From positions 124,001-188,000 of the forward strand of contig CAXRGQ010000007.1 in NCBI GenBank assembly GCA_964230215.1: a DNA stretch of 64,000 nt, written 5' to 3'. Positions 39,579-48,909 of the stretch are shown in pieces. How positions within the stretch are numbered: position 1 is the stretch's first letter; each line of letters starts with the position of its first letter. The translations under genes were made by a program, and so were the position numbers. The notes under the pieces are model-generated. The model was not told the origin of the DNA, did no database searches, and was given only the letters and a program-made list of their open reading frames with translations. The stretch comes from JAUILH01 sp964230215. GTDB taxonomy: Bacteria > Bacteroidota > Bacteroidia > Flavobacteriales_D > JAUILH01.

Positions 39579-39613
39579 ACACGCTATTTGTTTAACGAAT
39601 AGCGTGTTTTTTT
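39579..39613 (+). terminator. Terminator of the mosaic gene, overlapping the helicase 3' end
   Basis: A 10-bp stem ACACGCTATT (39579-39588) pairs with AATAGCGTGT (39598-39607) around a 9-nt loop, followed by six T. It starts 25 bp after the mosaic gene's stop. The stem lies inside the last codons of the convergent helicase gene (stop at 39584-39586). The opposite strand lacks a U-tract. Confidence 0.88.
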
Positions 39614-42600
39614 ATCTGCCAACTTTAACTCCCACCCTTTTACTTTCATTGCTTTGTAAAATGAAATAACATTCGGATTTAATTCAATAATTGAGGCGTA
39701 TTCATCTTCCAAATTTGATGGATTCTCAATGAAGGCCAGGTATTTCTGCAACACTTCTGCCCCCAAACTTTTGCCTGTAATATCCATAGACAATACACTC
39801 GTGACAATAATCTTCTGTTTTCTCGCTCTCGTGAGTAAAACATTTAATCTACGCTCTCCTCCATTCTGGGATACCGGGCCAAACTGTTGCCTAAATTTCC
39901 CCTCATCATCGTGGGCATACGCTATGCTAATAAGCATGATGTCCCTCTCATCTCCCTGCACATTCTCAAGATTCTTTACGAATAGACCTTCATAACAATT
40001 GTTTCGCTCGTAATTCATTGCGTTATTCAGCAGTTCACCAAAAATGGGATCTTTCCTTGCGAGATTATCTAATTGTTCTTCAATTTCATCGGCTTGCTCC
40101 AACGAAAAGGCAACAATTCCAATACTTTTTTCTCCTTGAGATAAAAGCTCCTTCACTTGCTCTACAATCACGCTTGCCTCTTGCTTATTCCTACGATCAA
40201 TGAATTTGCCATTAGAAACATAAACCCGTTTAATTGGCGGTTCCATCTTGTATATGGACGGTACAATGACCAATTCATTATTGTAAAACTGTTTATTGCT
40301 GAATTCAATAAGGGATCGTGAAGCACTTCTATAGTGCCATTTCAACTGTTCGTGCGACCAAGTACTGCCAAAATATGAAAGTAGGCTTTCTGCCACATCT
40401 TCATCAGTCTTACTTGAAAAGAAATTGGATGGCGGCATCTGCATCTCATCACCAACAATTACAACCTGCCCTGCTCTTAAGCATGAAGGAATACCTTCCT
40501 CTAGTCTCAACTGACTCGCCTCATCGAAAATAACCAAATCGAAATACTGCTCGAGATTTAAATTGTCGGCCACAGCATGCGGCCCCATCATCCAAATAGG
40601 TTTAACCTGCTTTAACAACGGCATTACTCCCGCATCAACTAACTCTCTGATTGACTTATAGCGTTGCTGTTTTCCAAACTCATGCTCAAGTATTCTTCTT
40701 GCATCTCTCAAAACTTTGCGTTTATCACGCAGATCCTGCGGCATCCCTACCACCGATTTTTCACTCAATTCTATACTTTGTTGCAGATTCTGCCTTAGTC
40801 TATCATTTATATAGCCTGCATGAAATTCTCTTGCCGACTTTAATAATTCTAATTCTTCATCAATTTTGTACTGGATATCATTGGCATCTGTGTCTTTTAA
40901 CCAGTACCTTAACTTAAGGCGTTGTTGAATTTCGTAGGATGCACATGCCCATTCCAATTCTGAAACTGTAAGTTCCAAATTCTGAATGACCATATAAACC
41001 TTATCAGTAGACAATTGCTTACATAAGTAACATAGTGTGTCGATTTCATCAATAACACCAAGTAATCCGTTCAACTTTGTAATAACCGACTCACAAGATT
41101 GTTCTGTCGCTCCACTTAACAAGCGCTTACTATCTTGATATAATCTCTCGTAACTACTTGAATAGCCATAGGAGGCGTCTAATATTTCACCATTATGAAG
41201 CAAAGACTGCACGTATTTATCATTTGCATCTATTTTGCTTCTTACTTCATTAACAATTGCGTATACTAGGTCGAATTGATGGCTCCCAAACTTAGACTGA
41301 AAAGACTCGTGTAAGGCATTCAGTTTTGCTTCAACATTATACTCACTTACCAACAGTAATAGTATGTCTATACTATTCGGCGGCACTAGATGAGCTGAAA
41401 AATCATAGCGTTCTTTTATGCCTTTGAGTGTTTTTTTGTATGTGCGATTAAATGTCCTTTTTAGCCAAGTGTCAGCCTGTTGCAGGACTCCTATTGCTTG
41501 TTGAGCATCCCTGATACTCGGTTTATTTATCCAATGTACATTCTGCTCCTTAAGCGATTCTAATTCCTTTGACGCCGATTTAATAGCCTTAGATATTCTA
41601 TCAAACTCCTCTATTCTATTATTTCCAATCTCCAACAAATCCAAACATTCTATCTCCTTTAGCTTTTTAAGAAATCCTATACGGATAAAATGCAATTGGA
41701 GCTCAGACATGCTCAAACCTTCCAAATTAGACGTCTTTATAAAATCGGCTAATTCTTTATAGTTATCCAGCTCTAGCAGGCGGGCTTTAATCGTTTGTGC
41801 AGCATTATCTCCACCAAGAATATTCCTATTAATCCATGAGAAAGGGTGCTTACAAAACTGTCTATCATACCCCAAAGACACGAGACTTGCCTCCAATTCT
41901 TTTAGTTTCGACTTAACCCGTAAAAATTCTCCATATAATGGTAGTTGGATTTTATCCTTGTCATCAAGATCTATGCGACTTTCAGGCATGCTTAAGACAA
42001 CATCATATAGCGCGTTTAGGGATACACCGAATGTATCTATTTCGTCCAATTCTTCGAAATACCTTTTAACTACTTTCTGAATGCTTTGCCTGCTTTCTTG
42101 ATTCTTTTGTATCTCATGTAAAGATGCGCCAAGATCCACGGGAGTGCTAATCAAATCTTGATACACTTTTTTTAAATCAGAAATCATGGACTTCCTGTCT
42201 CTTTTTGAGTCATGCGAATACATAGAAAGCTTACCTAGCCCACATTCCTCCAACCTTTCTTGTACTACATCTAATGCAACACGTTTGTCGCTTACCAACA
42301 GAACAGACTTACCCCTAGCTACCATATTAGCACAGATATTCACTAGGGTTTGCGACTTACCTGTTCCAGGAGGTCCTTGTATTGTTAAGTTATCTCCATC
42401 TAGCACCCTGTTTATAACCTTGTTTTGTGAGGGATCTGTAACTAGTACCTCATAGTTATAATGCTTAGAATCGTCTTGATCAATTGGAGCTTTGTATTTG
42501 ATTAGATCATCAAGAAGTCGATCATTTTTTAGTATTTCATCATAATCTTGAATTAGACTCATTCGCCTGAAATCAAAATTTCCAATAACAGCTTTACTGT

Positions 42601-43186
42601 GAATTAGCCCCCATTTATAAGGATCTTGTGTGCTAATTTCCGTATCTCCAATATCCAGTTTAGGATCAATTTGCTTAATGCAGGACTTAATATTTTCAAG
42701 CTTGTAGCTATCGTCTTCTACCCACTCAAAATCGAACCTGTTTTTCCAAATGTAAGCGATGAAAGGATTCAAATAGGGTTCGCCTTCAAACACAATTTCA
42801 TACTGGTCTTCCACCCCTTTTACTCTATTCAGATGAATGTCATGTAATAGGAAAGGTGACATTACCCTTGCATCTGACTCTTTGTCGAACCAATCAACAA
42901 AAACACTTACCAATTTCAATTGATTAAATCCTAGTTCTCTCTCGTTGCGATTAGCTTTAATTCTAATTCTATCGAGCGTGTTATATATCAATTCATCTTC
43001 AACGGAAACTCTGATTTTATCAGATTCCATATCTAATAAATTATCATAAGAAATCTTAAGTTCAAGGAAAGAGCCTCCCCCTTTAAAGTGGACATGCTGA
43101 TTCCTCCTACTTAAATCAAGCAGCTGATTTCGAAGGCCCGAAAGAAAATCAGTGTTAGAACTAATATGTTTTGTCTTATCAATCAA
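39584..43186 (-). CDS. DUF4011-type superfamily 1 DNA/RNA helicase without nuclease domain
   Basis: A 1200-residue ATPase. The N-terminus has the DUF4011 signature (FLSGLRNQLLDLSRRNQHVHFKG cut short here: LLDLSRRN). Motif I is IQGPPGTGKSQTL (near 270), motif II VIFDEASQL (near 884), then VIVGDEMQMPPS (III), NVQGDERDIMLISIAYA (V) and LNVLLTRARKQ (VI, near 1112). About 550 residues of mostly helical insert separate motifs I and II. The start appears to be TTG at 43186: an in-frame TAG lies three codons upstream and the first ATG is at residue 53, beyond the conserved N-terminus. Many relatives continue into a C-terminal restriction-type nuclease; this one stops about 70 residues after motif VI. 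The function is unknown; a nucleic-acid quality-control or defence role is possible. Confidence 0.82.
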   Translation of the reverse strand: MIDKTKHISSNTDFLSGLRNQLLDLSRRNQHVHFKGGGSFLELKISYDNLLDMESDKIRVSVEDELIYNTLDRIRIKANRNERELGFNQLKLVSVFVDWFDKESDARVMSPFLLHDIHLNRVKGVEDQYEIVFEGEPYLNPFIAYIWKNRFDFEWVEDDSYKLENIKSCIKQIDPKLDIGDTEISTQDPYKWGLIHSKAVIGNFDFRRMSLIQDYDEILKNDRLLDDLIKYKAPIDQDDSKHYNYEVLVTDPSQNKVINRVLDGDNLTIQGPPGTGKSQTLVNICANMVARGKSVLLVSDKRVALDVVQERLEECGLGKLSMYSHDSKRDRKSMISDLKKVYQDLISTPVDLGASLHEIQKNQESRQSIQKVVKRYFEELDEIDTFGVSLNALYDVVLSMPESRIDLDDKDKIQLPLYGEFLRVKSKLKELEASLVSLGYDRQFCKHPFSWINRNILGGDNAAQTIKARLLELDNYKELADFIKTSNLEGLSMSELQLHFIRIGFLKKLKEIECLDLLEIGNNRIEEFDRISKAIKSASKELESLKEQNVHWINKPSIRDAQQAIGVLQQADTWLKRTFNRTYKKTLKGIKERYDFSAHLVPPNSIDILLLLVSEYNVEAKLNALHESFQSKFGSHQFDLVYAIVNEVRSKIDANDKYVQSLLHNGEILDASYGYSSSYERLYQDSKRLLSGATEQSCESVITKLNGLLGVIDEIDTLCYLCKQLSTDKVYMVIQNLELTVSELEWACASYEIQQRLKLRYWLKDTDANDIQYKIDEELELLKSAREFHAGYINDRLRQNLQQSIELSEKSVVGMPQDLRDKRKVLRDARRILEHEFGKQQRYKSIRELVDAGVMPLLKQVKPIWMMGPHAVADNLNLEQYFDLVIFDEASQLRLEEGIPSCLRAGQVVIVGDEMQMPPSNFFSSKTDEDVAESLLSYFGSTWSHEQLKWHYRSASRSLIEFSNKQFYNNELVIVPSIYKMEPPIKRVYVSNGKFIDRRNKQEASVIVEQVKELLSQGEKSIGIVAFSLEQADEIEEQLDNLARKDPIFGELLNNAMNYERNNCYEGLFVKNLENVQGDERDIMLISIAYAHDDEGKFRQQFGPVSQNGGERRLNVLLTRARKQKIIVTSVLSMDITGKSLGAEVLQKYLAFIENPSNLEDEYASIIELNPNVISFYKAMKVKGWELKLADKKTRYSLNK

Positions 43187-43275
43187 TCGAGCCTAAAGAT
43201 ACGGATATGGATTAAGATATATATGCATCAAATTGTACCATAAAGACTATTTACACATTCTATTAATAAAAGATC

Positions 43276-43944
43276 ATGAAAACACTACTTAGCATACCCC
43301 TATTCTTAATCACTTTAATTGTTTCTTCACAAAACGCACCCATAAAAGTGCTTGTGCAAGATTTTTCAAAATCTCCACTAAACGGTGAGCAAGTAATTTT
43401 CGCTGGTAAAACGAACAAAACCATTGTCAAGGGAGTATCAGATGGAAAAGGAAGGTTTGACGTTAGTTTACCCGGCGGTGATATTTACGATATCCGCCTA
43501 AAGAGTATAGGTGATGCCACTCACTATCACACCATAGAGATTCCAAAACTAGGAAGTGGTCAACGCTACCAGCATATGGAAATTACAATTACAATGCTTC
43601 CTATATTAGAGTATACATTAAAGAATGTGAATTTTGCAAGCGGCAGTAGTGTATTACCAGCAAGCAGTTATAGCGAATTAGCCGATTTAGTTGATATAAT
43701 GAAGTACAAACCAAATCAAAAGTTGGTTATCGAAGGACACACTGACAATGTTGGAGATGTTGCCAAAAATCAATCACTTAGTCTAGCTCGGGCTGAATCG
43801 ATGAAGGCCTACTTAGTTAAGCATGGTATATCCGCTTCAAGAATAACAACTATAGGTCATGGAGACACTAGGCCAATTGCGGACAATTCAACAGCTACAG
43901 GTCGCAGTAAAAATAGACGCACTGAGATTAAATTTGTCGACTAA
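43276..43944 (+). CDS. OmpA-family peptidoglycan-binding protein
   Basis: A 222-residue periplasmic or outer-membrane-associated protein with a signal peptide (MKTLLSIPLFLITLIVSSQ). An Ig/CNA-like beta domain (about 22-110; IKVLVQDFSKSPLNGEQV and VSDGKGRFDVSLPGG) precedes a complete OmpA C-terminal domain (about 112-222). The latter has NVNFASGSSVL, EGHTDNVGD, SLARAESMKAYL and GHGDTRPIADNSTATGRSKN. The Asp of HTDN and the Arg of ARAE are the residues known to hold diaminopimelate of peptidoglycan. It lacks a transmembrane barrel, so it probably links a partner to the wall. An 83-bp gap with its own promoter separates it from the peptidase. Confidence 0.85.
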   Translation: MKTLLSIPLFLITLIVSSQNAPIKVLVQDFSKSPLNGEQVIFAGKTNKTIVKGVSDGKGRFDVSLPGGDIYDIRLKSIGDATHYHTIEIPKLGSGQRYQHMEITITMLPILEYTLKNVNFASGSSVLPASSYSELADLVDIMKYKPNQKLVIEGHTDNVGDVAKNQSLSLARAESMKAYLVKHGISASRITTIGHGDTRPIADNSTATGRSKNRRTEIKFVD

Positions 43945-43977
43945 ACAATTTCCTCAGTAAATAATTGATAAGCGGCA

Positions 43978-44008
43978 TTGACTGGCACACGGGTTTTTCC
44001 TATTTTCA
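43978..44008 (+). promoter_or_regulatory. Possible promoter of the S9 peptidase gene
   Basis: TTG (43978-43980), a 20-nt spacer, then TATTTTCA (44001-44008), two mismatches from TAnnTTTG. The start of transcription would be near 44012, so a translation start upstream of 44012 would not be on the transcript; this favours the ATG at 44028. Confidence 0.35.
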
Positions 44009-44027
44009 CGGCTCTAAAAAGATAAGC

Positions 44028-46046
44028 ATGAAAACAGTGTTAACTAGCCTATTTGCCGCTATTGTATTAGTTGCATCTACCCAAAAACCTTTAAATCCTG
44101 AATTTTTATGGGACTTAAAGCGTGTTGGAGGGGTTGAAGTGTCACCTAATGGCGATCGCTTCTTTTATAAAGTCACCCAATATGATATCAATAAAAATAG
44201 TGGTGCATCTAAACTATACTTATCTAATTTAAACGGTGAAAAGGAAGAAATTAAACTACCTAATAATTTTGCCTACGCGCATCAATGGATTCCAAATGGT
44301 AAGGGAATAGCTTATCTCTCTAGCGAGGAAGGCGGCACATTTTTGTACGAATACAATCTTGAAAAAAAACAAGAGCGACTTGTGTTTAAATATAAGGGTG
44401 AAATGTCTGGGTTTAAATACTCTCCAGACGGTAAAAATATCTTGTTTACATCTAAAGTTAAATTAGATCAAACAATGAATGATAAGTATCCTAACCTAAA
44501 GGAGGCCAACGTTCACGTGTTTGATGATTTGATGTACAGACATTGGGATTCATGGACAGACTATAAGTATAGCCACGTGTTTATTGCACGAAGATCAGAT
44601 GACAAAACATTTTCTAGCGTAGTGGATATCATGGAAGGCGAGAAATTTGATTCGCCCTTAGAACCATTTGGCGGATTGGAGCAGATTAATTGGAATGGAG
44701 ATGGCACTGAAGTATTGTATACATGTAAAAAACTAAGCGGTAAAGCGTATGCTGTCAGTACTAATTCTGATATCTATGCTTACAATGTTGCCAATAAAAC
44801 AACTCAAAATATAACTGAGGGTATGATGGGTTATGACATGAATCCATTGCCTTCCCCGAACGGTAAGTTAATCGCTTTTGCGAGCATGGAAGAGGACGGG
44901 TTTGAGTCTGATAAAAACGACATAGTTGTATTTGATCCTGCTACTAAGAAGTATTCGAATTTAACGGCTGACATAGACCTTACGGTATCTGCTTTCATAT
45001 GGGGCGATAATAACACGTTGTTTTTTGAGGCGATGATTGATGCAACCAATCAATTGTTTGAAATTGATTTGAAAACTAAAAAGCATAGACAAATAACAAC
45101 CGGTCAACATAACTATACATCTCTAGCACTATCTAACGAGGGTATTGTTGCGACCAAACAAAGTATGAAATACCCAAATGAGGTGTTTTTAGTTGACTTA
45201 AAATCAGGGAAAGACAAAGGCTTGAGTAAAATCAATGACGAGTTTATTGGTTCAATGGCAGATGTAAATATTGAAAAGCGAATGATAAAAACTACCGATG
45301 GCAAGGACATGTTGACATGGGTGATTTATCCTCCTAACTTTGATAAGAAGAAGAAATACCCAACACTTCTGTATTGTCAGGGTGGGCCACAAAGCGCGGT
45401 AAGTCAATTCTTTTCATTTAGATGGAATTTTAGATTGATGGCTTCTATGGGATATATTGTTGTAGCACCTAACAGACGTGGTTTGCCAGGATTTGGTCAA
45501 GAATGGAATGATGCAATTTCAGGCGATTGGGGTGGACAAGCGATGGATGATTATTTAAGCGCCATTGATGCTTTAGCCAAAGAACCTTTTGTAGATGAAG
45601 ATAAACTAGGGGCGGTTGGCGCGAGTTACGGTGGATATTCGGTTTATTATTTAGCAGGCATTCATAACAAGCGATTTAAATGCTTCATTTCGCACTGTGG
45701 CCTTTTTAACTTAGAAAGCTGGTATGGAAGTACTGAAGAATTATTTTTTGCCAATAAAGATATCGGCGGTCCTTACTGGGGTAAAGATCGTGCTGTGAGT
45801 TACGACAAGCATTCACCTCATAACTTAGTAGATAATTGGGACACGCCTATAATGGTTATCCATGGGGAGAAAGACTATAGAGTACCCATTACTCAAGGAA
45901 TGGAAGCGTATCAAGCTGCACAATTGAAAGGAATTCCGAGTAAATTTTTATACTTTCCAACAGAAAGTCACTGGGTGTTGAGTCCACAAAATGGCATCAT
46001 TTGGCATAAGGAGTTCTTTAAATGGCTGGATAAATGGCTTAAGTAA
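44028..46046 (+). CDS. S9 family (prolyl oligopeptidase-type) secreted peptidase
   Basis: A 672-residue protein. The ATG at 44028 is preferred over one 21 codons upstream because it begins a clean signal peptide (MKTVLTSLFAAIVLVASTQ) and the longer version has no sensible leader. Residues about 25-390 form a beta-propeller (WD40-like PD40 motifs such as YSPDGKNILFTS and PSPNGKLIAFAS). Residues about 410-672 are an alpha/beta-hydrolase with nucleophile motif GASYGGYS (Ser near 537), Asp in HGEKDYRVP (near 615) and His in ESHWV (near 646). The architecture matches dipeptidyl/acylaminoacyl peptidases that trim peptides after Pro or Ala in the periplasm. The length is typical. Confidence 0.88.
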   Translation: MKTVLTSLFAAIVLVASTQKPLNPEFLWDLKRVGGVEVSPNGDRFFYKVTQYDINKNSGASKLYLSNLNGEKEEIKLPNNFAYAHQWIPNGKGIAYLSSEEGGTFLYEYNLEKKQERLVFKYKGEMSGFKYSPDGKNILFTSKVKLDQTMNDKYPNLKEANVHVFDDLMYRHWDSWTDYKYSHVFIARRSDDKTFSSVVDIMEGEKFDSPLEPFGGLEQINWNGDGTEVLYTCKKLSGKAYAVSTNSDIYAYNVANKTTQNITEGMMGYDMNPLPSPNGKLIAFASMEEDGFESDKNDIVVFDPATKKYSNLTADIDLTVSAFIWGDNNTLFFEAMIDATNQLFEIDLKTKKHRQITTGQHNYTSLALSNEGIVATKQSMKYPNEVFLVDLKSGKDKGLSKINDEFIGSMADVNIEKRMIKTTDGKDMLTWVIYPPNFDKKKKYPTLLYCQGGPQSAVSQFFSFRWNFRLMASMGYIVVAPNRRGLPGFGQEWNDAISGDWGGQAMDDYLSAIDALAKEPFVDEDKLGAVGASYGGYSVYYLAGIHNKRFKCFISHCGLFNLESWYGSTEELFFANKDIGGPYWGKDRAVSYDKHSPHNLVDNWDTPIMVIHGEKDYRVPITQGMEAYQAAQLKGIPSKFLYFPTESHWVLSPQNGIIWHKEFFKWLDKWLK

Positions 46047-46051
46047 AGTAA

Positions 46052-46489
46052 TTAGTGTTTATCCTCACCAGTAACTAATTTTTCTAAATAGTCAGCATTA
46101 AAGGCTATGTCATAAATCATAAGATCTAGTAAATCGCTTGTGACCACCTTACTATGGGGCGTGGCCGACACACACAAGGATTCGCACTCTACTCCATCCA
46201 CGGTATCTGGTAATATGTTTACGCTAGCGTATCTGCAGTACCCAGCTTCATGCAACATTTTATTGCAGTCAACTAAATCAGACATAACACAAACTCTACT
46301 ATTTAAGAATACAAAGCTATGCTTCTCAGTTTCCTTTAACCACACATAAACGAACTGATAGCGCCACGTATCGTCCTTCATTTTAATGGCTACATCTACC
46401 CTAAACTTATCACCTTCTACTTGATCTAGCTTATACTTCCACTTATCACAAATAAACGTGAGCATTCTATGCAATTCCTTCTTAGTCAT
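46052..46489 (-). CDS. Small acidic protein of unknown function
   Basis: A 145-residue, probably cytoplasmic protein without signal peptide or membrane segment. The pattern (an N-terminal helix ELHRMLTFICDKWKY, five or so beta strands with VAIKMKDDTWRYQFVYVWL and SFVFLNSRVCV, then C-terminal helices DLLDLMIYDIAFNADYLEKLV) is reminiscent of YbjN or type III chaperone-like alpha/beta folds, but this is only a resemblance. It sits between the convergent S9 peptidase (5 bp between stops) and tyrS, 24 bp downstream of tyrS on the same strand, so it may be cotranscribed with tyrS. Confidence 0.6.
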   Translation of the reverse strand: MTKKELHRMLTFICDKWKYKLDQVEGDKFRVDVAIKMKDDTWRYQFVYVWLKETEKHSFVFLNSRVCVMSDLVDCNKMLHEAGYCRYASVNILPDTVDGVECESLCVSATPHSKVVTSDLLDLMIYDIAFNADYLEKLVTGEDKH

Positions 46490-46513
46490 TTCTCTAAGTT
46501 AGTAGATAGCCTG

Positions 46514-47794
46514 TTAAGCTTCAATTTTTAACACAAAATAGTTCTTTTTACCGCGCTGTAGAAGAACGTATTTATCATTCATAATATCGTCGTCTGACAG
46601 AACAAAATCTTCATTAATTTTATTCTTATTGATGGAAATTGAATTCTCTTTTAGCGCTCTTCTTGCTTCACCGTTAGATTTAAGAAACTCCGATTTAACT
46701 AATATGTCAACGGCTCCTATCCCCTTAGCTTCATCCGACGAAATAACTCCTTGAGGCACACCCTCAAACACATCTAAGAAATCATTTTCTGACAAGGTTT
46801 TCAAATCTTCTGAGGTAGATTTTCCGAACAGTATTTCTGACGCTTTAACTGCAGTGTTGTAATCCTCTTCCGAATGCACCCTCACGGTTACATCTTTTGC
46901 TAATGCTTTTTGTAAAACCCTTAAATGAGGTGCTTCTGCATGCTCTTTTTCAATTGCTTCTATTTCATCCTTAGTTAAAAGGGTAAAAATCCGAATATAA
47001 TTAGCGGCATCTTCATCTGAAGCATTTAACCAATACTGGTAGAATTTGTAGGGTGATGTTCTATTTTTATCTAACCATACGTTACCACCTTCTGTCTTTC
47101 CAAATTTAGTTCCGTCCGCTTTCTTGATTAGAGGTGTAGTTAGGGCAAAAGCTTCTCCTCCCGCCTTTCTTCGTATGAATTCCGTACCTGTCACAATATT
47201 TCCCCATTGATCAGAGCCTCCCATCTGAATCTTTACATTCTTATGCTTCCACAAGTGGTAAAAATCATATCCCTGCACCAATTGATACGTGAACTCTGTG
47301 AATGACATACCTTCTCCCTCTCCATTAATTCTTCGCTTCACAGAATCTTTAGCCATCATATAATTCACCGTAATGTGCTTACCGGAATCGCGGATAAACT
47401 CTAAAAAACTCATGTTTTGAAACCAGTCGTAGTTATTTGCCATTTCCGCCGAGTTCTCACCACAATTAAAGTCAAGGAATTGCTCCAGTTGTGCTTTAAC
47501 TCCCGCTACATTTTTATTTAATGTGTCTTCATCAAGCAGGTTTCTTTCTTTAGATTTTCCGCTGGGATCTCCAACCATCCCTGTAGCTCCACCCACCAGC
47601 GCTATTGGCTTATGTCCACATCTTTGAAAATGGACTAGTATCATTATTTGCACTAAACTTCCAATATGAAGAGAGTCAGCAGTTGGGTCAAAACCAATAT
47701 ATCCTGTGGCCATTCCCTCATTCAACATTTCTTCCGTTCCAGGCATCATATCGTGAATCATGCCCCTCCATTTCATTTCATCAACAAAGTTCAT
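46514..47794 (-). CDS. tyrS: Tyrosyl-tRNA synthetase
   Basis: A 426-residue class I aminoacyl-tRNA synthetase that charges tRNA-Tyr in the cytoplasm. Visible features are GYIGFDPTADSLHIGSL with the HIGH-type motif HIG (43-45), the tyrosine-binding segment MMAKDSVKRR and YQLVQGYDFYHLWKH, QMGGSDQWGNI, the KMSKS-equivalent KFGKTE near residue 230, and a C-terminal S4 RNA-binding domain (about 360-426). Length and order are standard for bacterial TyrS. It is divergent from the SDR gene; both sides of the 101-bp gap carry TAnnTTTG elements. Confidence 0.96.
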   Translation of the reverse strand: MNFVDEMKWRGMIHDMMPGTEEMLNEGMATGYIGFDPTADSLHIGSLVQIMILVHFQRCGHKPIALVGGATGMVGDPSGKSKERNLLDEDTLNKNVAGVKAQLEQFLDFNCGENSAEMANNYDWFQNMSFLEFIRDSGKHITVNYMMAKDSVKRRINGEGEGMSFTEFTYQLVQGYDFYHLWKHKNVKIQMGGSDQWGNIVTGTEFIRRKAGGEAFALTTPLIKKADGTKFGKTEGGNVWLDKNRTSPYKFYQYWLNASDEDAANYIRIFTLLTKDEIEAIEKEHAEAPHLRVLQKALAKDVTVRVHSEEDYNTAVKASEILFGKSTSEDLKTLSENDFLDVFEGVPQGVISSDEAKGIGAVDILVKSEFLKSNGEARRALKENSISINKNKINEDFVLSDDDIMNDKYVLLQRGKKNYFVLKIEA

Positions 47795-47811
47795 TCTGCA
47801 AAATTTTGCAT

Positions 47812-47842
47812 CAAAGATAATTGAATGAAGCTAGAATTGTAA
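47812..47842 (-). promoter_or_regulatory. Predicted tyrS promoter
   Basis: On the minus strand, TATCTTTG (47819-47812) is an exact TAnnTTTG. TTA (47842-47840) lies 20 nt upstream in place of TTG. The leader to the ATG at 47794 would be about 14 nt. Confidence 0.45.
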
Positions 47843-47882
47843 GAAATTATTGATGGCAAGGGTCGCAAAAGAATTATCCTAG

Positions 47883-47890
47883 TACATTTG
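47883..47890 (+). promoter_or_regulatory. Possible -7 element directly before the SDR gene
   Basis: TACATTTG matches TAnnTTTG exactly and ends 5 nt before the ATG at 47896. No TTG lies 17-23 nt upstream. If active, the message would start within a few bases of the ATG. Confidence 0.35.
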
Positions 47891-47895
47891 TTACT

Positions 47896-48909
47896 ATGAA
47901 CTTAATCACTGGTGGAACAGGCTTGCTTGGCTTACACATTGCAATGGACTTGTATCAAAAGAACCTGCCAGTTAGAATTCTAAGCCGTCAAAAAACATGG
48001 CCAAAACATGTTGACTCAATACTTGAATATTACTCGATTAAGCCACATGAATTTAAAGAAAAGGTTGATTTTAATACTGGTGACGTGACAGACATTATTA
48101 GTCTTGAGGAGGCTTTCGAAAACGTTCATACTGTTTATCATTGTGCTGCACTGGTATCATTCGTGAAGTCAGAGTATTCCAAAATGATGAACATTAACGT
48201 AAACGGCACGACCAACGTGGTTAATTTATGTCTGGCTATTGGGGTAAAGAATCTATGTCACATTAGTTCAACCTCTGCAATTGGAAAAAAAGGGACAGAA
48301 GATATAATTGTAGAAGACGGTGATTGGGTAAGAGAACTTAACGCAAGTAACTACGCCAAGAGTAAGTTTTTGGCTGAACGTGAAGCATGGCGTGGACAAG
48401 AAGAAGGCCTTAGTGTTACCATTGTAAATCCGTCAGTTATTCTAGGTCCAGGAAATTGGGACGATAGCAGTGCAGCAATTTTTAAAACTGGGGCTAAAGG
48501 AATAAAGTACTACACAGAAGGTGGTAATGCATTTGTGGATGTTAGGGATGTGGTCTCTTGTATATCAGCATTGATGGAAAAACAAATAGTAGAAAAACGC
48601 TATCTGATTATTGGCCACAACACTAAGTTTAAGGTCCTGTTTGAGAAGATTTGTAAGGCATTTGGAAGCAAGGCTCCACGCACAAAGGCAAGTAGATGGA
48701 TGAGCTCTCTAGCCTGGCGCGTAGAAGGAATTCTAGCATGGATAGGCCGACGAAAACCACGGATTACAAAAGAAACTGCTTCTGCAGCCCATAGCTTTAA
48801 TAAATTCTCTAACGAGAAAATAAAAAATGAAATTGGAATAGAATTCAGGTCCTTAGATGATACTGTAGAGCATACAGTTAGTTACTTTCAAGGCATTATA
48901 AGCAAGTAG
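47896..48909 (+). CDS. NAD(P)-dependent epimerase/dehydratase (extended SDR family)
   Basis: A 337-residue oxidoreductase with an N-terminal Rossmann fold. It shows the nucleotide-binding motif TGGTGLLG (5-12), HCAALVSF for the NNAG-type strand, the ISSTSAIG serine region and the catalytic YAKSK (near 153-157). The C-terminal part (about 230-337) is helical and forms the substrate pocket. It resembles dihydroflavonol reductase or 3-beta-hydroxysteroid dehydrogenase-type SDRs more than sugar-nucleotide epimerases, but the substrate is unknown. It is convergent with the DUF4296 lipoprotein gene with no intergenic base, and the SDR/DUF4296/dihydroorotase/mannosyltransferase neighbourhood recurs in Bacteroidota. 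Confidence 0.83.
   Translation: MNLITGGTGLLGLHIAMDLYQKNLPVRILSRQKTWPKHVDSILEYYSIKPHEFKEKVDFNTGDVTDIISLEEAFENVHTVYHCAALVSFVKSEYSKMMNINVNGTTNVVNLCLAIGVKNLCHISSTSAIGKKGTEDIIVEDGDWVRELNASNYAKSKFLAEREAWRGQEEGLSVTIVNPSVILGPGNWDDSSAAIFKTGAKGIKYYTEGGNAFVDVRDVVSCISALMEKQIVEKRYLIIGHNTKFKVLFEKICKAFGSKAPRTKASRWMSSLAWRVEGILAWIGRRKPRITKETASAAHSFNKFSNEKIKNEIGIEFRSLDDTVEHTVSYFQGIISK

Noticed and set aside
39584..43186. Helicase as part of an antiphage defence island.
   Set aside because: No nuclease, methylase, toxin or other defence gene lies nearby; neighbours are envelope and housekeeping genes. It remains possible but unsupported.
43965..44027. An N-terminal extension of the S9 peptidase by 21 residues.
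   Set aside because: The extension lacks signal-peptide character, and a proper signal peptide begins at the ATG at 44028; a candidate promoter lies inside the extension.
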